Source: Streptomyces sp. V4I2
Lineage (GTDB): Bacteria; Actinomycetota; Actinomycetes; Streptomycetales; Streptomycetaceae
NCBI RefSeq assembly: GCF_030817655.1
Contig: NZ_JAUSZM010000003.1
Coordinates: 6,262,001-6,326,000, forward strand
DNA length: 64,000 bases
Reading direction: 5' to 3'
This document shows positions 14,989 to 23,210 of this stretch, piece after piece. A model generated the notes under the pieces. It saw nothing but the letters and a program-made list of their open reading frames with translations, had not been told where the DNA came from and searched no databases. The position numbers and the translations under genes were made by a program. Every line of letters starts with the position of its first letter. Within the stretch, counting starts at the first letter, position 1.

Positions 14989-16377
14989 TCAGCGAGGCGC
15001 CCGCCGCAGCACCGCGTAAAGCCCCGCGCTCACCGCGAACCCGACCAGGCAGGTGATGTCACCGAAGGACGGCCACTGTTCCGGTACCCATCCCACGTAC
15101 TTCTCCTGGTTGGAGAAGACCGGCACGGACACCGCGATACCGGTCAACAGGGCGGCCATACCGGGCCAGTTGGTGAACGTCCGGTCGCCGAGCCGGGCCG
15201 CCAGCTGCTCGACCGGCGTCCGCGACTGCAGCCACCGCTCCACCAGCACGACCCCGAGCCACGGTCCCACCCAGTACGCGATGACCAGCAGGAACGCCTC
15301 GTACGCGTGCCCCGCGTCCGCCAGCGACGCCCAGGCCGCCGCCGTACCGGCGACACCGCACAGGACGACGATGGCGCTGCGGCCCAGCCACGGCGGGAGC
15401 TTGAGACCCAGTGAAGTGATCGACATGGCCGACGAGTACACGTTCAGGGCGTTCGCGGAGACCGCGCCCAGGATGATGGCCAGCAACACCAAGTCGCTGA
15501 GCCAGCCCGGGAGGTGGCCCGTGAAGGCGGCCGTGGGGGAGGCGCCCTCGGGGGCGACGATCGTCGCCGAGGCCGCGCCGATCACGGAGACGATCGCGAC
15601 CGACACGAAGAGGCCGACGGCCGGGTAGAGGGCGGTCTTGAAGCGGCTCGCCGTACGCGGGAGGTAGCGCGAGTAGTCCGAGGCCCCCGGGTTCCAGCCG
15701 GCCGTGTAGCCCCAGGCCGCGCTGAAGGCGAGGAGGAAGCCGCCGATGCCGCCGCCTGCGCCCGCCCCGCCCAGGTCGGCCTCCTTGAAGGTCCAGACGC
15801 CGGCCAGCAGGAAGATCACCGCCAGCGCCGGGAAGGCGTACTTCTCGAAGACGTGGACGAAGTTGTGGCCGATGAATCCGATCGCGATCTCGGCGACCAC
15901 CACCAGCAGGAGGGAGGGGAGCGGGCGCAGGTCCGTCAGCGTGTTGAGGGCGAAAGCCGCGCTCACACTGTTCACGGCGAACCAACCGACGCCCGCGACA
16001 AGCGCGTTCACACCCGTCGGCAGCAGATTGCCCCGGAAACCGAAGGAGAAGCGGCCGACCGCCATCTGCGGGACGCCGAAGCGCGGGCCGTCCAGGGACA
16101 GGATCCCGTGGGTCAGCGAGCCGAGTGCCGTGCCCAGCAGCAGTGCCGCCGTCGCCTGCCAGAAGTCCAGCCCGAAGAACAGGACCGAGATCACGCCGAT
16201 GTACACCGTCGCGAACTCGATGTTCGGGGACGCCCAGGTCCACAGCAACTGGAGCGGGCTGCCGTGCCGTTCGGCGTCGGGGATCGGTTCCGAGCCCGCC
16301 GTCTCGACGGCGATGACCTTGTCACCGTATTCGGGGGTGAGCGTGGTGCCGGTGGAGTCGGCGGGAGCAGTCGTCAT
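14989..16377 (-). CDS. NCS1-family purine/cytosine permease
   Basis: 462 residues with about twelve membrane helices. PDAERHGSPLQLLWTWASPN followed by a bound-cation region (GVISVLFFGLDFWQATAALL), LDGPRFGVPQMAVGRFSFGF and NPGASDYSRYLP are standard NCS1 landmarks. NCS1 carriers import nucleobases such as cytosine, purines or hydantoins with a proton or sodium ion. It is not in an operon with the deaminase at 9002, but the two make a plausible import-and-deaminate pair. The ATG at 16377 gives the normal N-terminus. Confidence 0.87.
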   Translation of the reverse strand: MTTAPADSTGTTLTPEYGDKVIAVETAGSEPIPDAERHGSPLQLLWTWASPNIEFATVYIGVISVLFFGLDFWQATAALLLGTALGSLTHGILSLDGPRFGVPQMAVGRFSFGFRGNLLPTGVNALVAGVGWFAVNSVSAAFALNTLTDLRPLPSLLLVVVAEIAIGFIGHNFVHVFEKYAFPALAVIFLLAGVWTFKEADLGGAGAGGGIGGFLLAFSAAWGYTAGWNPGASDYSRYLPRTASRFKTALYPAVGLFVSVAIVSVIGAASATIVAPEGASPTAAFTGHLPGWLSDLVLLAIILGAVSANALNVYSSAMSITSLGLKLPPWLGRSAIVVLCGVAGTAAAWASLADAGHAYEAFLLVIAYWVGPWLGVVLVERWLQSRTPVEQLAARLGDRTFTNWPGMAALLTGIAVSVPVFSNQEKYVGWVPEQWPSFGDITCLVGFAVSAGLYAVLRRAPR

Positions 16378-16473
16378 GCGAGGTAAGTGTCCGGCCCCCG
16401 CCCGCCGCCGCCCAGGGGCGCATTGTCCGCTCCGGGCGGCTCACCGGCGTACACCTTGTCAGGTGCGGTGAAC

Positions 16474-16827
16474 TCAGGCGGTGGGGTCCTCGCCGCCGTC
16501 CTTCTTGTCCTGGTCCTTCTTGTCCTCGTCCTCGTCCTTCAGGGACTTGAGGAACTCGGGATTGTCGTCGGGCGCCACCCATCGCTGCCCGCCGCCCCGG
16601 CGCCACGGAGAGCCGGCGGAACCCGCGGGGCCGCCCGCGCCGGCCGGGTGCCGCTTCTTGCCGGCGATGAGCCAGGAGAGGGAGCCGGCGAGCGGGAACA
16701 CCAGGACGAGGATGGCCCACAGCGGCTTGGGCATGTAGCGGATGTCCTCGTCCTTCGTGCTGATGCAGTCGATGAACGCGTACACGCTCAGCGCCAGTGG
16801 GACGAGGAACATCAGTACCCGGAGCAT
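16474..16827 (-). CDS. Small membrane protein with PLDc_N domain
   Basis: 117 residues. Two membrane helices (MLRVLMFLVPLALSVYAFID and PLWAILVLVFPLAGSLSWLI) with the intervening D-E-D-I-R-Y-M-P-K make the PLDc_N motif, the N-terminal anchor seen in cardiolipin synthases, here without the catalytic HKD domains. The C-terminal half is Gly/Arg rich and then highly charged (Asp/Lys repeats). The ATG at 16827 is used because the upstream extension is not hydrophobic; GAGAGG is four bases before it. Function unknown. Confidence 0.8.
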   Translation of the reverse strand: MLRVLMFLVPLALSVYAFIDCISTKDEDIRYMPKPLWAILVLVFPLAGSLSWLIAGKKRHPAGAGGPAGSAGSPWRRGGGQRWVAPDDNPEFLKSLKDEDEDKKDQDKKDGGEDPTA

Positions 16828-16902
16828 GGGGCCTCTCAATGGAACGGTCGTCGGGGCCACGAGCACGGGACCCCAGGTACCGGGCCAGGGTAGCGGCTCG
16901 GG

Positions 16903-16908
16903 GATACT
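16903..16908 (+). promoter_or_regulatory. -10 element GATACT for a leaderless UbiD-like transcript
   Basis: GATACT ends eight bases before the ATG at 16916 and no Shine-Dalgarno sequence lies between, so transcription probably starts at the A of the start codon. The -35 region is not recognisable. Confidence 0.45.
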
Positions 16909-16915
16909 TGGCCCC

Positions 16916-18367
16916 ATGGCTTACGACGATCTTCGCTCCCTGCTCAGGGCCCTGGAGCGCGAGGGCGACCTCAAGCGCATCAAAGCCGAGGTGGACCCGT
17001 ACCTGGAGGTCGGGGAGATCGTCGACCGGGTGCAGAAGTCCCAGGGCCCGGCGCTGCTCTTCGAGAACGTGAAGGGCTCCGCGATGCCCCTCGCGATGAA
17101 CGTCTTCGGGACCGACCGGCGGCTGCTGAAGGCCCTGGGGCTGAAGTCGTACGGCGAGATCTCCGAGAAGATCGGCGGGCTGCTGCGGCCCGAGCTGCCG
17201 CACGGCTTCGTGGGCGTGCGGGAGGCCTTCGGGAAGCTCGGCGCGATGACGCACGTACCGCCGAAGAAGGTGAAGGAGGCCCCGGTCCACGAGGTCGTCC
17301 TGCACGGCGACGACGTCGACCTCGACCAGCTGCCCGCCCTCTTCACCTGGCCGAAGGACGGCGGCTCCTTCTTCAACCTCGGGCTCACCCACACCAGGGA
17401 CCCCGAGAGCGGCATCCGGAACCTGGGCCTGTACCGCCTCCAGCGCCACGACAAGCGCACCATCGGCATGCACTGGCAGATCCACAAGGACAGCCGCAAC
17501 CACTACCAGGTCGCGGCGCGGCGGGGCGAGCGGCTGCCGGTCGCGATCGCCTTCGGGTGTCCGCCCGCCGTGACGTACGCCTCCACCGCGCCCCTTCCCG
17601 GTGACATCGACGAGTACCTCTTCGCCGGGTTCATCGCGGGCAGGCGGATCGAGATGGTCGACTGCAAGACGGTGCCGCTCCAGGTGCCGGCGCAGGCGGA
17701 GGTCGTGATCGAGGGCTGGCTGGAGCCCGGCGAGATGCTCCCGGAGGGACCCTTCGGCGACCACACCGGGTTCTACACCCCGCAGGAACCCTTCCCCGCC
17801 CTGACGATCGACTGCGTGACGATGCGGAAGCGGCCGCTGCTGCAGTCGATCGTCGTAGGCCGCCCTCCGACGGAGGACGGACCCCTGGGCCGTGCGACGG
17901 AGCGGTTCTTCCTCCCCCTGCTGAAGATCATCGTGCCGGACATCGTGGACTACCACCTGCCCGAGGCGGGCGGCTTCCACAACTGCGCGATCGTGTCGAT
18001 CGACAAGAAGTACCCGAAGCACGCGCAGAAGGTGATGCACGCGGTCTGGGGGGCACACATGATGTCCCTGACCAAGCTGATCGTGGTCGTCGACGCCGAC
18101 TGCGACGTCCACGATCTGCACGAGGTCGCGTGGCGGGCCCTCGGCAACACGGACTACGCCCGTGACCTCTCGGTCGTCGAAGGTCCCGTCGATCACCTCG
18201 ACCATGCCTCCTACCAGCAGTTCTGGGGCGGCAAGGCGGGCATCGACGCGACCAGGAAGTGGCCCGAGGAGGGCTACACACGCGACGGCGGCTGGCCCGA
18301 CATGGTGCTGTCCGACCCTCAGACGGCGGCGAAGGTCGACCGCCGGTGGAAGGAGTACGGCCTGTGA
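16916..18367 (+). CDS. Menaquinone-pathway UbiD-family decarboxylase
   Basis: 483 residues, full UbiD length. Signatures include LLFENVKGSAMPLAMNVFGT near the N-terminus, NLGLYRLQRHDKRTIGMHWQ (the prenyl-FMN binding region) and MLPEGPFGDHTGFYTPQEPF with the conserved acid-rich active-site loop. UbiD enzymes decarboxylate aromatic acids using prenylated FMN, supplied by the UbiX-like protein encoded at 19913. Its place beside mqnP and mqnE assigns it to the late futalosine route, removing the carboxyl group of the prenylated naphthoate (called MqnL in some literature). It overlaps mqnP by GTGA. Confidence 0.92.
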   Translation: MAYDDLRSLLRALEREGDLKRIKAEVDPYLEVGEIVDRVQKSQGPALLFENVKGSAMPLAMNVFGTDRRLLKALGLKSYGEISEKIGGLLRPELPHGFVGVREAFGKLGAMTHVPPKKVKEAPVHEVVLHGDDVDLDQLPALFTWPKDGGSFFNLGLTHTRDPESGIRNLGLYRLQRHDKRTIGMHWQIHKDSRNHYQVAARRGERLPVAIAFGCPPAVTYASTAPLPGDIDEYLFAGFIAGRRIEMVDCKTVPLQVPAQAEVVIEGWLEPGEMLPEGPFGDHTGFYTPQEPFPALTIDCVTMRKRPLLQSIVVGRPPTEDGPLGRATERFFLPLLKIIVPDIVDYHLPEAGGFHNCAIVSIDKKYPKHAQKVMHAVWGAHMMSLTKLIVVVDADCDVHDLHEVAWRALGNTDYARDLSVVEGPVDHLDHASYQQFWGGKAGIDATRKWPEEGYTRDGGWPDMVLSDPQTAAKVDRRWKEYGL

Positions 18368-19266
18368 GTTCAGCTTCTGCGGCGCTCCCGCAGCCGGGAC
18401 GCACGAAGGCTTTCCTCCGCCTGGTGATGATCGAGCACTCGGTCTTCGCCCTGCCCTTCGCGTACATCGCCGCGCTCACCGCGATGTTCCAGTGGGACGA
18501 GAACATCCACTGGGGCCGCCTCCTCCTGGTCACCGTCTGCATGGTGGGCCTGCGGACCTTCGCGATGGCGGTCAACCGGATCATCGACCGGGAGATCGAC
18601 GCCCGTAACCCGAGGACCGCGCACCGCGAGCTGGTCACCGGCGCGATGTCGGTGAAGCACGCCTGGACGGGCGCGCTGGTCGCGCTGGTGGTCTTCCTCG
18701 GCTCGGCGGCGCTGCTGAACCCGCTGTGCCTGGCGCTGGCCCCCATCGCGGTGATCCCGATGGTGGTCTATCCCTACGGCAAGCGGTTCACGAACTTCCC
18801 CCAGGCCATCCTCGGCCTCGCCCAGGCGATGGGCCCGGTCGGCGGCTGGCTGGCGATCACCGGGGAGTGGTCCTGGGACGCGGTGATCCTCGGGCTCGCC
18901 GTCGGCATCTGGATCGGCGGCTTCGACCTGATCTACGCCTGCCAGGACGTCGACACCGACCGCGAGATCGGCGTCCTGTCGGTCCCGGCCCGCTTCGGCA
19001 TCCCGGCGGCGGTCTGGGGCGCGCGGGTATGCCACGCGCTCACGACCGCGCTGTTCGTCTGGTACGCGGTCGCCACCGAGGCCGGCACCTTCTTCTGGTT
19101 CGGCCTGATGATCGTCGCGGGCGCGTTCGTCTACGAGCACTCGATCGTGCGGCCCCATGACCTGTCCCGTGTGAACAGGGCGTTCTTCAGCGTCAACGGG
19201 TTCATCGGGATTGCCCTGTTCGTGTGTGCGCTGCTTGATCTCTTGGTTCGGGGTCTGACCGTGTAA
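18364..19266 (+). CDS. mqnP: MqnP: UbiA-type prenyltransferase for menaquinone
   Basis: 300 residues, about eight or nine membrane helices. The two aspartate motifs that bind the prenyl diphosphate through magnesium are present: NRIIDREID near residues 71-79 and DVDTDREIG near 195-203. In the futalosine pathway this enzyme attaches the polyprenyl tail to 1,4-dihydroxy-6-naphthoate. Start and the upstream UbiD stop overlap as GTGA, so the decarboxylase and prenyltransferase are co-translated. Confidence 0.93.
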   Translation: MSSASAALPQPGRTKAFLRLVMIEHSVFALPFAYIAALTAMFQWDENIHWGRLLLVTVCMVGLRTFAMAVNRIIDREIDARNPRTAHRELVTGAMSVKHAWTGALVALVVFLGSAALLNPLCLALAPIAVIPMVVYPYGKRFTNFPQAILGLAQAMGPVGGWLAITGEWSWDAVILGLAVGIWIGGFDLIYACQDVDTDREIGVLSVPARFGIPAAVWGARVCHALTTALFVWYAVATEAGTFFWFGLMIVAGAFVYEHSIVRPHDLSRVNRAFFSVNGFIGIALFVCALLDLLVRGLTV

Positions 19267-19308
19267 GTACGGTGCGGCTTACCATCGAGTGCAGAGAGGG
19301 AGGCCGAC

Positions 19309-19881
19309 GTGACCGTCTCGGACAGTAACCGCCTGCACTCGCAGCTCGCCCGGTACGAGGACATGTTCCGCGGGTACCGGATGGAGATTGTCGAGGGCAA
19401 CATCGTGATGAGTCCGCTCAGGCCGTTCCACAACGAGACCATCGTGAGGCTGTGGACTCAGCTCGAAGCCCAGATGGACCCCGAGTGGGGATTCATCAGT
19501 GATGTCGCCATCCCGTTCAGCGACGACTTCGAGTTCTGCCCCGATCTCGCGGTCATCCCGGCGGTCGAGAAGAACCGGAACCTGACCGCTTACCCTCCGG
19601 ATCTCGTCGAACTGGCCGTTGAGGTGGTTTCCCCGAGCAGCGTTCGCAACGACTACGAGATCAAGAACAAGCAGTACGCAGCCCGGGGCATCCCGAACTA
19701 CCTGATCTTCGACCCCCAGAGGGCGCACCTCGTAACGCTCTGGAACCCCGGAGCGGACGGATACCTCGGACGGGACACGGTTCCGTATGGCGACAAGGTT
19801 TCCGTGGAGACGAAGCTCGGACGCCTCACCGTCGACACGAGCAGGCTTCCCGTGGACCCTGAGACGCCACACCGGTCCTGA
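19309..19881 (+). CDS. Uma2-family (DUF820) putative restriction-fold nuclease
   Basis: 190 residues. The core MEIVEGNIVMSP, CPDLAVIPAVEKN, LAVEVVSPSSVRNDYEIKNK and YAARGIPNYLIFDP is the classical Uma2 arrangement, with PD...E...K residues forming a PD-(D/E)XK fold. The GTG at 19309 has AGGGAGG seven bases upstream, and TACCAT at 19281-19286 is a possible -10. Streptomycetes carry many copies; biological role unknown. It sits as a self-contained unit between mqnP and the UbiX-like gene. Confidence 0.85.
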   Translation: MTVSDSNRLHSQLARYEDMFRGYRMEIVEGNIVMSPLRPFHNETIVRLWTQLEAQMDPEWGFISDVAIPFSDDFEFCPDLAVIPAVEKNRNLTAYPPDLVELAVEVVSPSSVRNDYEIKNKQYAARGIPNYLIFDPQRAHLVTLWNPGADGYLGRDTVPYGDKVSVETKLGRLTVDTSRLPVDPETPHRS

Positions 19882-19900
19882 AGACCTCTTCGCCCACCGG

Positions 19901-19906
19901 TACGCT
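19901..19906 (+). promoter_or_regulatory. -10 element TACGCT for a leaderless UbiX-like transcript
   Basis: TACGCT matches the streptomycete TAnnnT pattern and ends seven bases before the GTG at 19913 with no ribosome-binding site between. This suggests that the gene has its own promoter and a leaderless message. Confidence 0.45.
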
Positions 19907-19912
19907 CGGGGT

Positions 19913-20590
19913 GTGAACGCAGGAGAAACGCAGCGCACGCCTTGGATCGTGGGGGTGTCCGGAGCATCCGGTACGCCGTACGCCGCCGCCGTGCTGCGCG
20001 CACTCCTCGCCGCGGGCGAGAGCGTCGACCTGGTCGTGTCGCGAGCCTCCCGGCTGACTCTCCTCGACGAGACCGGGATCTCCTTCCGGGACGCGCACTG
20101 GCGCGGCGACCTGCGGGAATGGCTGTCCAGGGGTGCCGACGGGAAGCCGGGGACCTTCGACGTGGACGTCGAGGGCGTACGGCACTGGAGCGCCGGGGAC
20201 CTGGCGGCGGGGCCATCCTCGGGGTCGTACCCCGCGAAGGGGATGCTGATCGTGCCGGCCTCCACCGCCTGCGTCGCCGGAGTCGCGCTGGGCCTGTCCA
20301 AGGACCTGCTGCAACGGGCCGCGAGCGTCACGCTGAAAGAGCGGCGGACGCTGGTCGTGGCCGTGCGGGAGACCCCGCTGAACGGGCAGACCCTGCGGCA
20401 CCTGGTCGCCCTGGACGACGCGGGTGCGAGCGTCGTACCCGCCTCGCCCGCCTTCTACGCGGGCGCCACGCACATCCAGGACCTGGTGGACTTCGTCGCC
20501 GGACGGGTCCTCGACGCGGCGGGCGTCGGACACGGGCTGTACCGCCGGTGGCAGGGCGAGCTCGGCGGGGGCTCCAGGCCACCTGCGTGA
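19913..20590 (+). CDS. UbiX-family flavin prenyltransferase
   Basis: 225 residues of Rossmann-like flavoprotein fold. GVSGASGTPYAAAVLRALL at residues 14-32 is the FMN phosphate loop, VPASTACVAGVALGLSKDLL the conserved middle part, and RRTLVVAVRETPLNGQTLRH the substrate-binding Arg/Glu stretch. UbiX joins dimethylallyl phosphate to FMN, making the prenyl-FMN cofactor that UbiD enzymes need. It therefore serves the UbiD-like decarboxylase at 16916 (called MqnM in some literature). Confidence 0.92.
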   Translation: MNAGETQRTPWIVGVSGASGTPYAAAVLRALLAAGESVDLVVSRASRLTLLDETGISFRDAHWRGDLREWLSRGADGKPGTFDVDVEGVRHWSAGDLAAGPSSGSYPAKGMLIVPASTACVAGVALGLSKDLLQRAASVTLKERRTLVVAVRETPLNGQTLRHLVALDDAGASVVPASPAFYAGATHIQDLVDFVAGRVLDAAGVGHGLYRRWQGELGGGSRPPA

Positions 20591-20683
20591 GCACCAGGCA
20601 CAGCACCGGGCAACAGGCACGCACCACGCACCACGCACCACACAAACCTCTCTTCAGTCTCTTCATCGGAAGGCTTCGATCGC

Positions 20684-21139
20684 ATGGACGCGGTGGACAG
20701 GCAGCTCATCCAGGCCCTGAGGGAGAACGGCCGGGCCTCCTACGCGGAGCTGGGACGCCTCGTCGGCCTGTCGGGACCCAGCGTCACCGACCGCATCAAC
20801 CGGCTGGAGGCGGCCGGCGTCATCACCGGCTACCGCGCCACGGTCGACGCCGCCTCGCTCGGCCTCGGCGTCATCGCCCTGATCGGCATCTCGCTCTCGG
20901 ACGCCGCCGACCACGAGGACGTGGCCCGCCGGCTGAAGGACCTCTCCGAGATCGAGGACTGCTGGTTCATCGCGGGCGACGACTCGTTCATGCTCAAGGT
21001 GCGGGCGACCGACGTCGACGGCCTGGAGAAGATCATCCGGCGGCTCAGCGGAACCAAGGGCGTGTCCCGGACCCGTACCACGATCGTGCTGTCCACGAAG
21101 TGGGAGAACAGGGTCGGGGAGCTGCCCGAAGAGGCATAG
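20684..21139 (+). CDS. Lrp/AsnC-family transcriptional regulator
   Basis: 151 residues. N-terminal helix-turn-helix at about 1-55 (DRQLIQALRENGRASYAELG then LVGLSGPSVTDRINRLEAAG) and C-terminal RAM ligand domain (about 65-145, GDDSFMLKVRATDVDGLEKI). Such regulators respond to amino acids or other small ligands. It lies between the UbiX-like gene and mqnE, 46 bases before the latter, with GGAAGG upstream of its ATG. Co-transcription with mqnE is plausible, so it may tune menaquinone synthesis; this is inferred from position only. Confidence 0.9.
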   Translation: MDAVDRQLIQALRENGRASYAELGRLVGLSGPSVTDRINRLEAAGVITGYRATVDAASLGLGVIALIGISLSDAADHEDVARRLKDLSEIEDCWFIAGDDSFMLKVRATDVDGLEKIIRRLSGTKGVSRTRTTIVLSTKWENRVGELPEEA

Positions 21140-21185
21140 ACGTACGGTGGGAGACGGTGGGAAGTCGTCGGAGAAAGGTGTGGGT

Positions 21186-22349
21186 ATGGACGTCGGACTC
21201 AAGCGCGAGCTGGAGCAGAAGGTCAGGGCCGGTGAGCGGCTGACCCGTGAGGACGGCATCGCGCTGTACGAGTCGGACGACCTGGCCTGGCTGGGCGGCC
21301 TCGCGCACGAGGTGCGGACGCGGAAGAACGGCGACGTCGTCCACTTCAACGTCAACCGCCACCTCAACATGACGAACGTGTGCACCGCGTCCTGCGCCTA
21401 CTGCTCCTTCCAGCGCAAGCCGGGTGAGAAGGACGCGTACACGATGCGCATCGAGGAGGCGGTCAAGCTCGCCAAGTCGATGGAGGGCGAGAACCTCACC
21501 GAGCTGCACATCGTCAACGGCCTGCACCCGAACCTGCCGTGGCGCTACTACCCGCGGTCGCTCAAGGAGCTCAAGGCCGCCCTGCCGAACGTGTCGCTGA
21601 AGGCCTTCACCGCCACCGAGATCCACCACTTCGAGACCATCTCGGGGCTCAGCGCGAGCGAGATCCTGGACGAGCTGATCGACGCCGGTCTGGAGTCGTT
21701 GACCGGCGGCGGGGCCGAGATCTTCGACTGGGAGGTCCGGCAGCACATCGTCGACCACCGCACGCACTGGGAGGACTGGTCGCGGATCCACCGCCTCGCG
21801 CACGAGAAGGGTCTGAAGACCCCGTGCACCATGCTCTACGGCCACATCGAGGAGCCCCGCCACCGCGTCGACCACGTGCTGCGGCTGCGTGAGCTCCAGG
21901 ACGAGACCGGCGGCTTCCAGGTCTTCATCCCGCTGCGCTACCAGCACGACTTCGTGGACATGAAGGACGGGAAGGTACGGAACCGGCTGCAGGCCCGGAC
22001 CCAGATGGCCACCGGTGCCGAGGCCCTCAAGACCTTCGCGGTCTCCCGGCTGCTCTTCGACAACGTTCCGCACGTCAAGGTCTTCTGGGTCATGCACGGC
22101 GTCCAGACCGCCCAGCTCGCGCTCCAGCACGGCGCCGACGACATGGACGGCTCGGTCGTCGAGTACAAGATCACGCACGACGCCGACAACTACGGCACCC
22201 CGAACAAGCTGACCCGCGAGGACCTGCTGGACCTGATCAGGGACGCTGGGTTCCGCCCGGTGGAGCGCAATACGCGGTACGAGATCATCAGGGAGTACGA
22301 CGGCCCGGACCCCGCGCGTCGTGAGACCCCGCAGCCGATGCGCGTGTGA
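21186..22349 (+). CDS. mqnE: Aminofutalosine synthase MqnE (radical SAM)
   Basis: 387 residues. The radical SAM cluster motif is CTASCAYC with Cys66, Cys70 and Cys73, preceded by FNVNRHLNMTNV, and the GENLTELHIVNGLHPNLPW and GGGAEIFDWEVR segments are specific to MqnE rather than MqnC. The enzyme adds the SAM-derived adenosyl radical to the enolpyruvyl product of MqnA to give aminofutalosine. ATG at 21186 with GAAAGGTG upstream; a TACGGT -10 lies at 21144-21149. It shares GTGA with the next gene. Confidence 0.95.
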   Translation: MDVGLKRELEQKVRAGERLTREDGIALYESDDLAWLGGLAHEVRTRKNGDVVHFNVNRHLNMTNVCTASCAYCSFQRKPGEKDAYTMRIEEAVKLAKSMEGENLTELHIVNGLHPNLPWRYYPRSLKELKAALPNVSLKAFTATEIHHFETISGLSASEILDELIDAGLESLTGGGAEIFDWEVRQHIVDHRTHWEDWSRIHRLAHEKGLKTPCTMLYGHIEEPRHRVDHVLRLRELQDETGGFQVFIPLRYQHDFVDMKDGKVRNRLQARTQMATGAEALKTFAVSRLLFDNVPHVKVFWVMHGVQTAQLALQHGADDMDGSVVEYKITHDADNYGTPNKLTREDLLDLIRDAGFRPVERNTRYEIIREYDGPDPARRETPQPMRV

Positions 22350-23065
22350 CGTCGACTGCGCGACCAGCCCTCCACGCACCCGCAGACGACATGGGTCCGA
22401 ACCCCCACGGCGGGTACTCGGGCCCCATGCCTCCCGAGGACGCATACACCGCGGAGCCCTTCGTCCCGGACCGCGGCGGCCTCCCAGCCCTACGCAAGGC
22501 CGCCGCCGAGTGCCGGGGCTGCCCCCTGCACCGGGACGCCACTCAGACCGTGTTCGGGGCGGGGGCGGCCGACGCCCGCGTGATGCTCGTGGGGGAGCAG
22601 CCCGGGGACCAGGAGGACCGGCAGGGCAAGCCCTTCGTCGGGCCGGCCGGGAAGCTGCTGGACCGGGCGCTGGCGGAGGCGGGCATCGACCCCGGCGAGG
22701 CGTATGTCACCAACGCCGTGAAGCACTTCAAGTTCACGCAGGCCGAGCCCCGCAAGCGCCGGATCCACAAGGCGCCGTCCCTGCGCGAGATGACCGCGTG
22801 CGGGCCGTGGCTCGCCGCCGAGCTGGCCGTCGTGGAGCCGGAACTGATCGTGGTGCTCGGTGCCACGGCCGGCAAGGCGCTGCTCGGGTCGTCGTTCCGG
22901 GTCACCCAGGTGCGCGGGACGGTGCTGGAGGAGGAGATCCACGGGCACGCGGAGCGGCTGGTGCCCACCGTGCACCCCTCCTCGGTGCTGCGGGCGGACG
23001 ACCGGGAGGCCGCGTATCGCGGGCTGCTCTCCGATCTGCGGGTCGCGGCCCATGCCCTTGGGTGA
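22346..23065 (+). CDS. udgX: UdgX: uracil-DNA-binding/crosslinking uracil glycosylase family protein
   Basis: 239 residues from the GTG overlapping the mqnE stop; an ATG at 22391 would remove 15 residues. The family-4-like core has CRGCPLHRDATQTVFGAG with iron-sulfur cysteines, the active-site motif GEQPGDQEDRQGKPFVGPAG, and the late HPSSVLR. The insertion KRRIH at residues 137-141 is diagnostic of UdgX, where the histidine forms a covalent bond to the abasic site after uracil removal (known from Mycobacterium smegmatis). Role: uracil sensing or repair with suicide crosslinking. The link to menaquinone genes is positional only. Confidence 0.88.
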   Translation: MTSTARPALHAPADDMGPNPHGGYSGPMPPEDAYTAEPFVPDRGGLPALRKAAAECRGCPLHRDATQTVFGAGAADARVMLVGEQPGDQEDRQGKPFVGPAGKLLDRALAEAGIDPGEAYVTNAVKHFKFTQAEPRKRRIHKAPSLREMTACGPWLAAELAVVEPELIVVLGATAGKALLGSSFRVTQVRGTVLEEEIHGHAERLVPTVHPSSVLRADDREAAYRGLLSDLRVAAHALG

Positions 23066-23101
23066 ACTTCCGGCCACGGCGGGTGCACGGCTTTCGGAAA
23101 C

Positions 23102-23152
23102 GTTGATTTAACGCCCCGGTGTCTACGCGTGTTGATCAACGGCGACTACAGT
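23102..23152 (+). promoter_or_regulatory. Putative operator pair and -10 element before the small-molecule operon
   Basis: GTTGATTTAAC (23102-23112) and the perfect palindrome GTTGATCAAC (23131-23140) share half-sites. TACAGT at 23147-23152 fits a -10 box. They lie 59 bases upstream of the chosen ATG at 23211 and are a natural place for a repressor of the operon. Confidence 0.45.
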
Positions 23153-23210
23153 CTTGGCCTTCAAGTCGCTTTCCGGTCAACTGACCGGGCAACACGGGGA
23201 GTTGCGGCAC

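Noticed and set aside
16322..18205. Long open frame on the minus strand across the UbiD-like gene
   Set aside because: It is a shadow of the G/C-rich third positions of the real gene, with repetitive Arg/Gly/Val composition and no domain.
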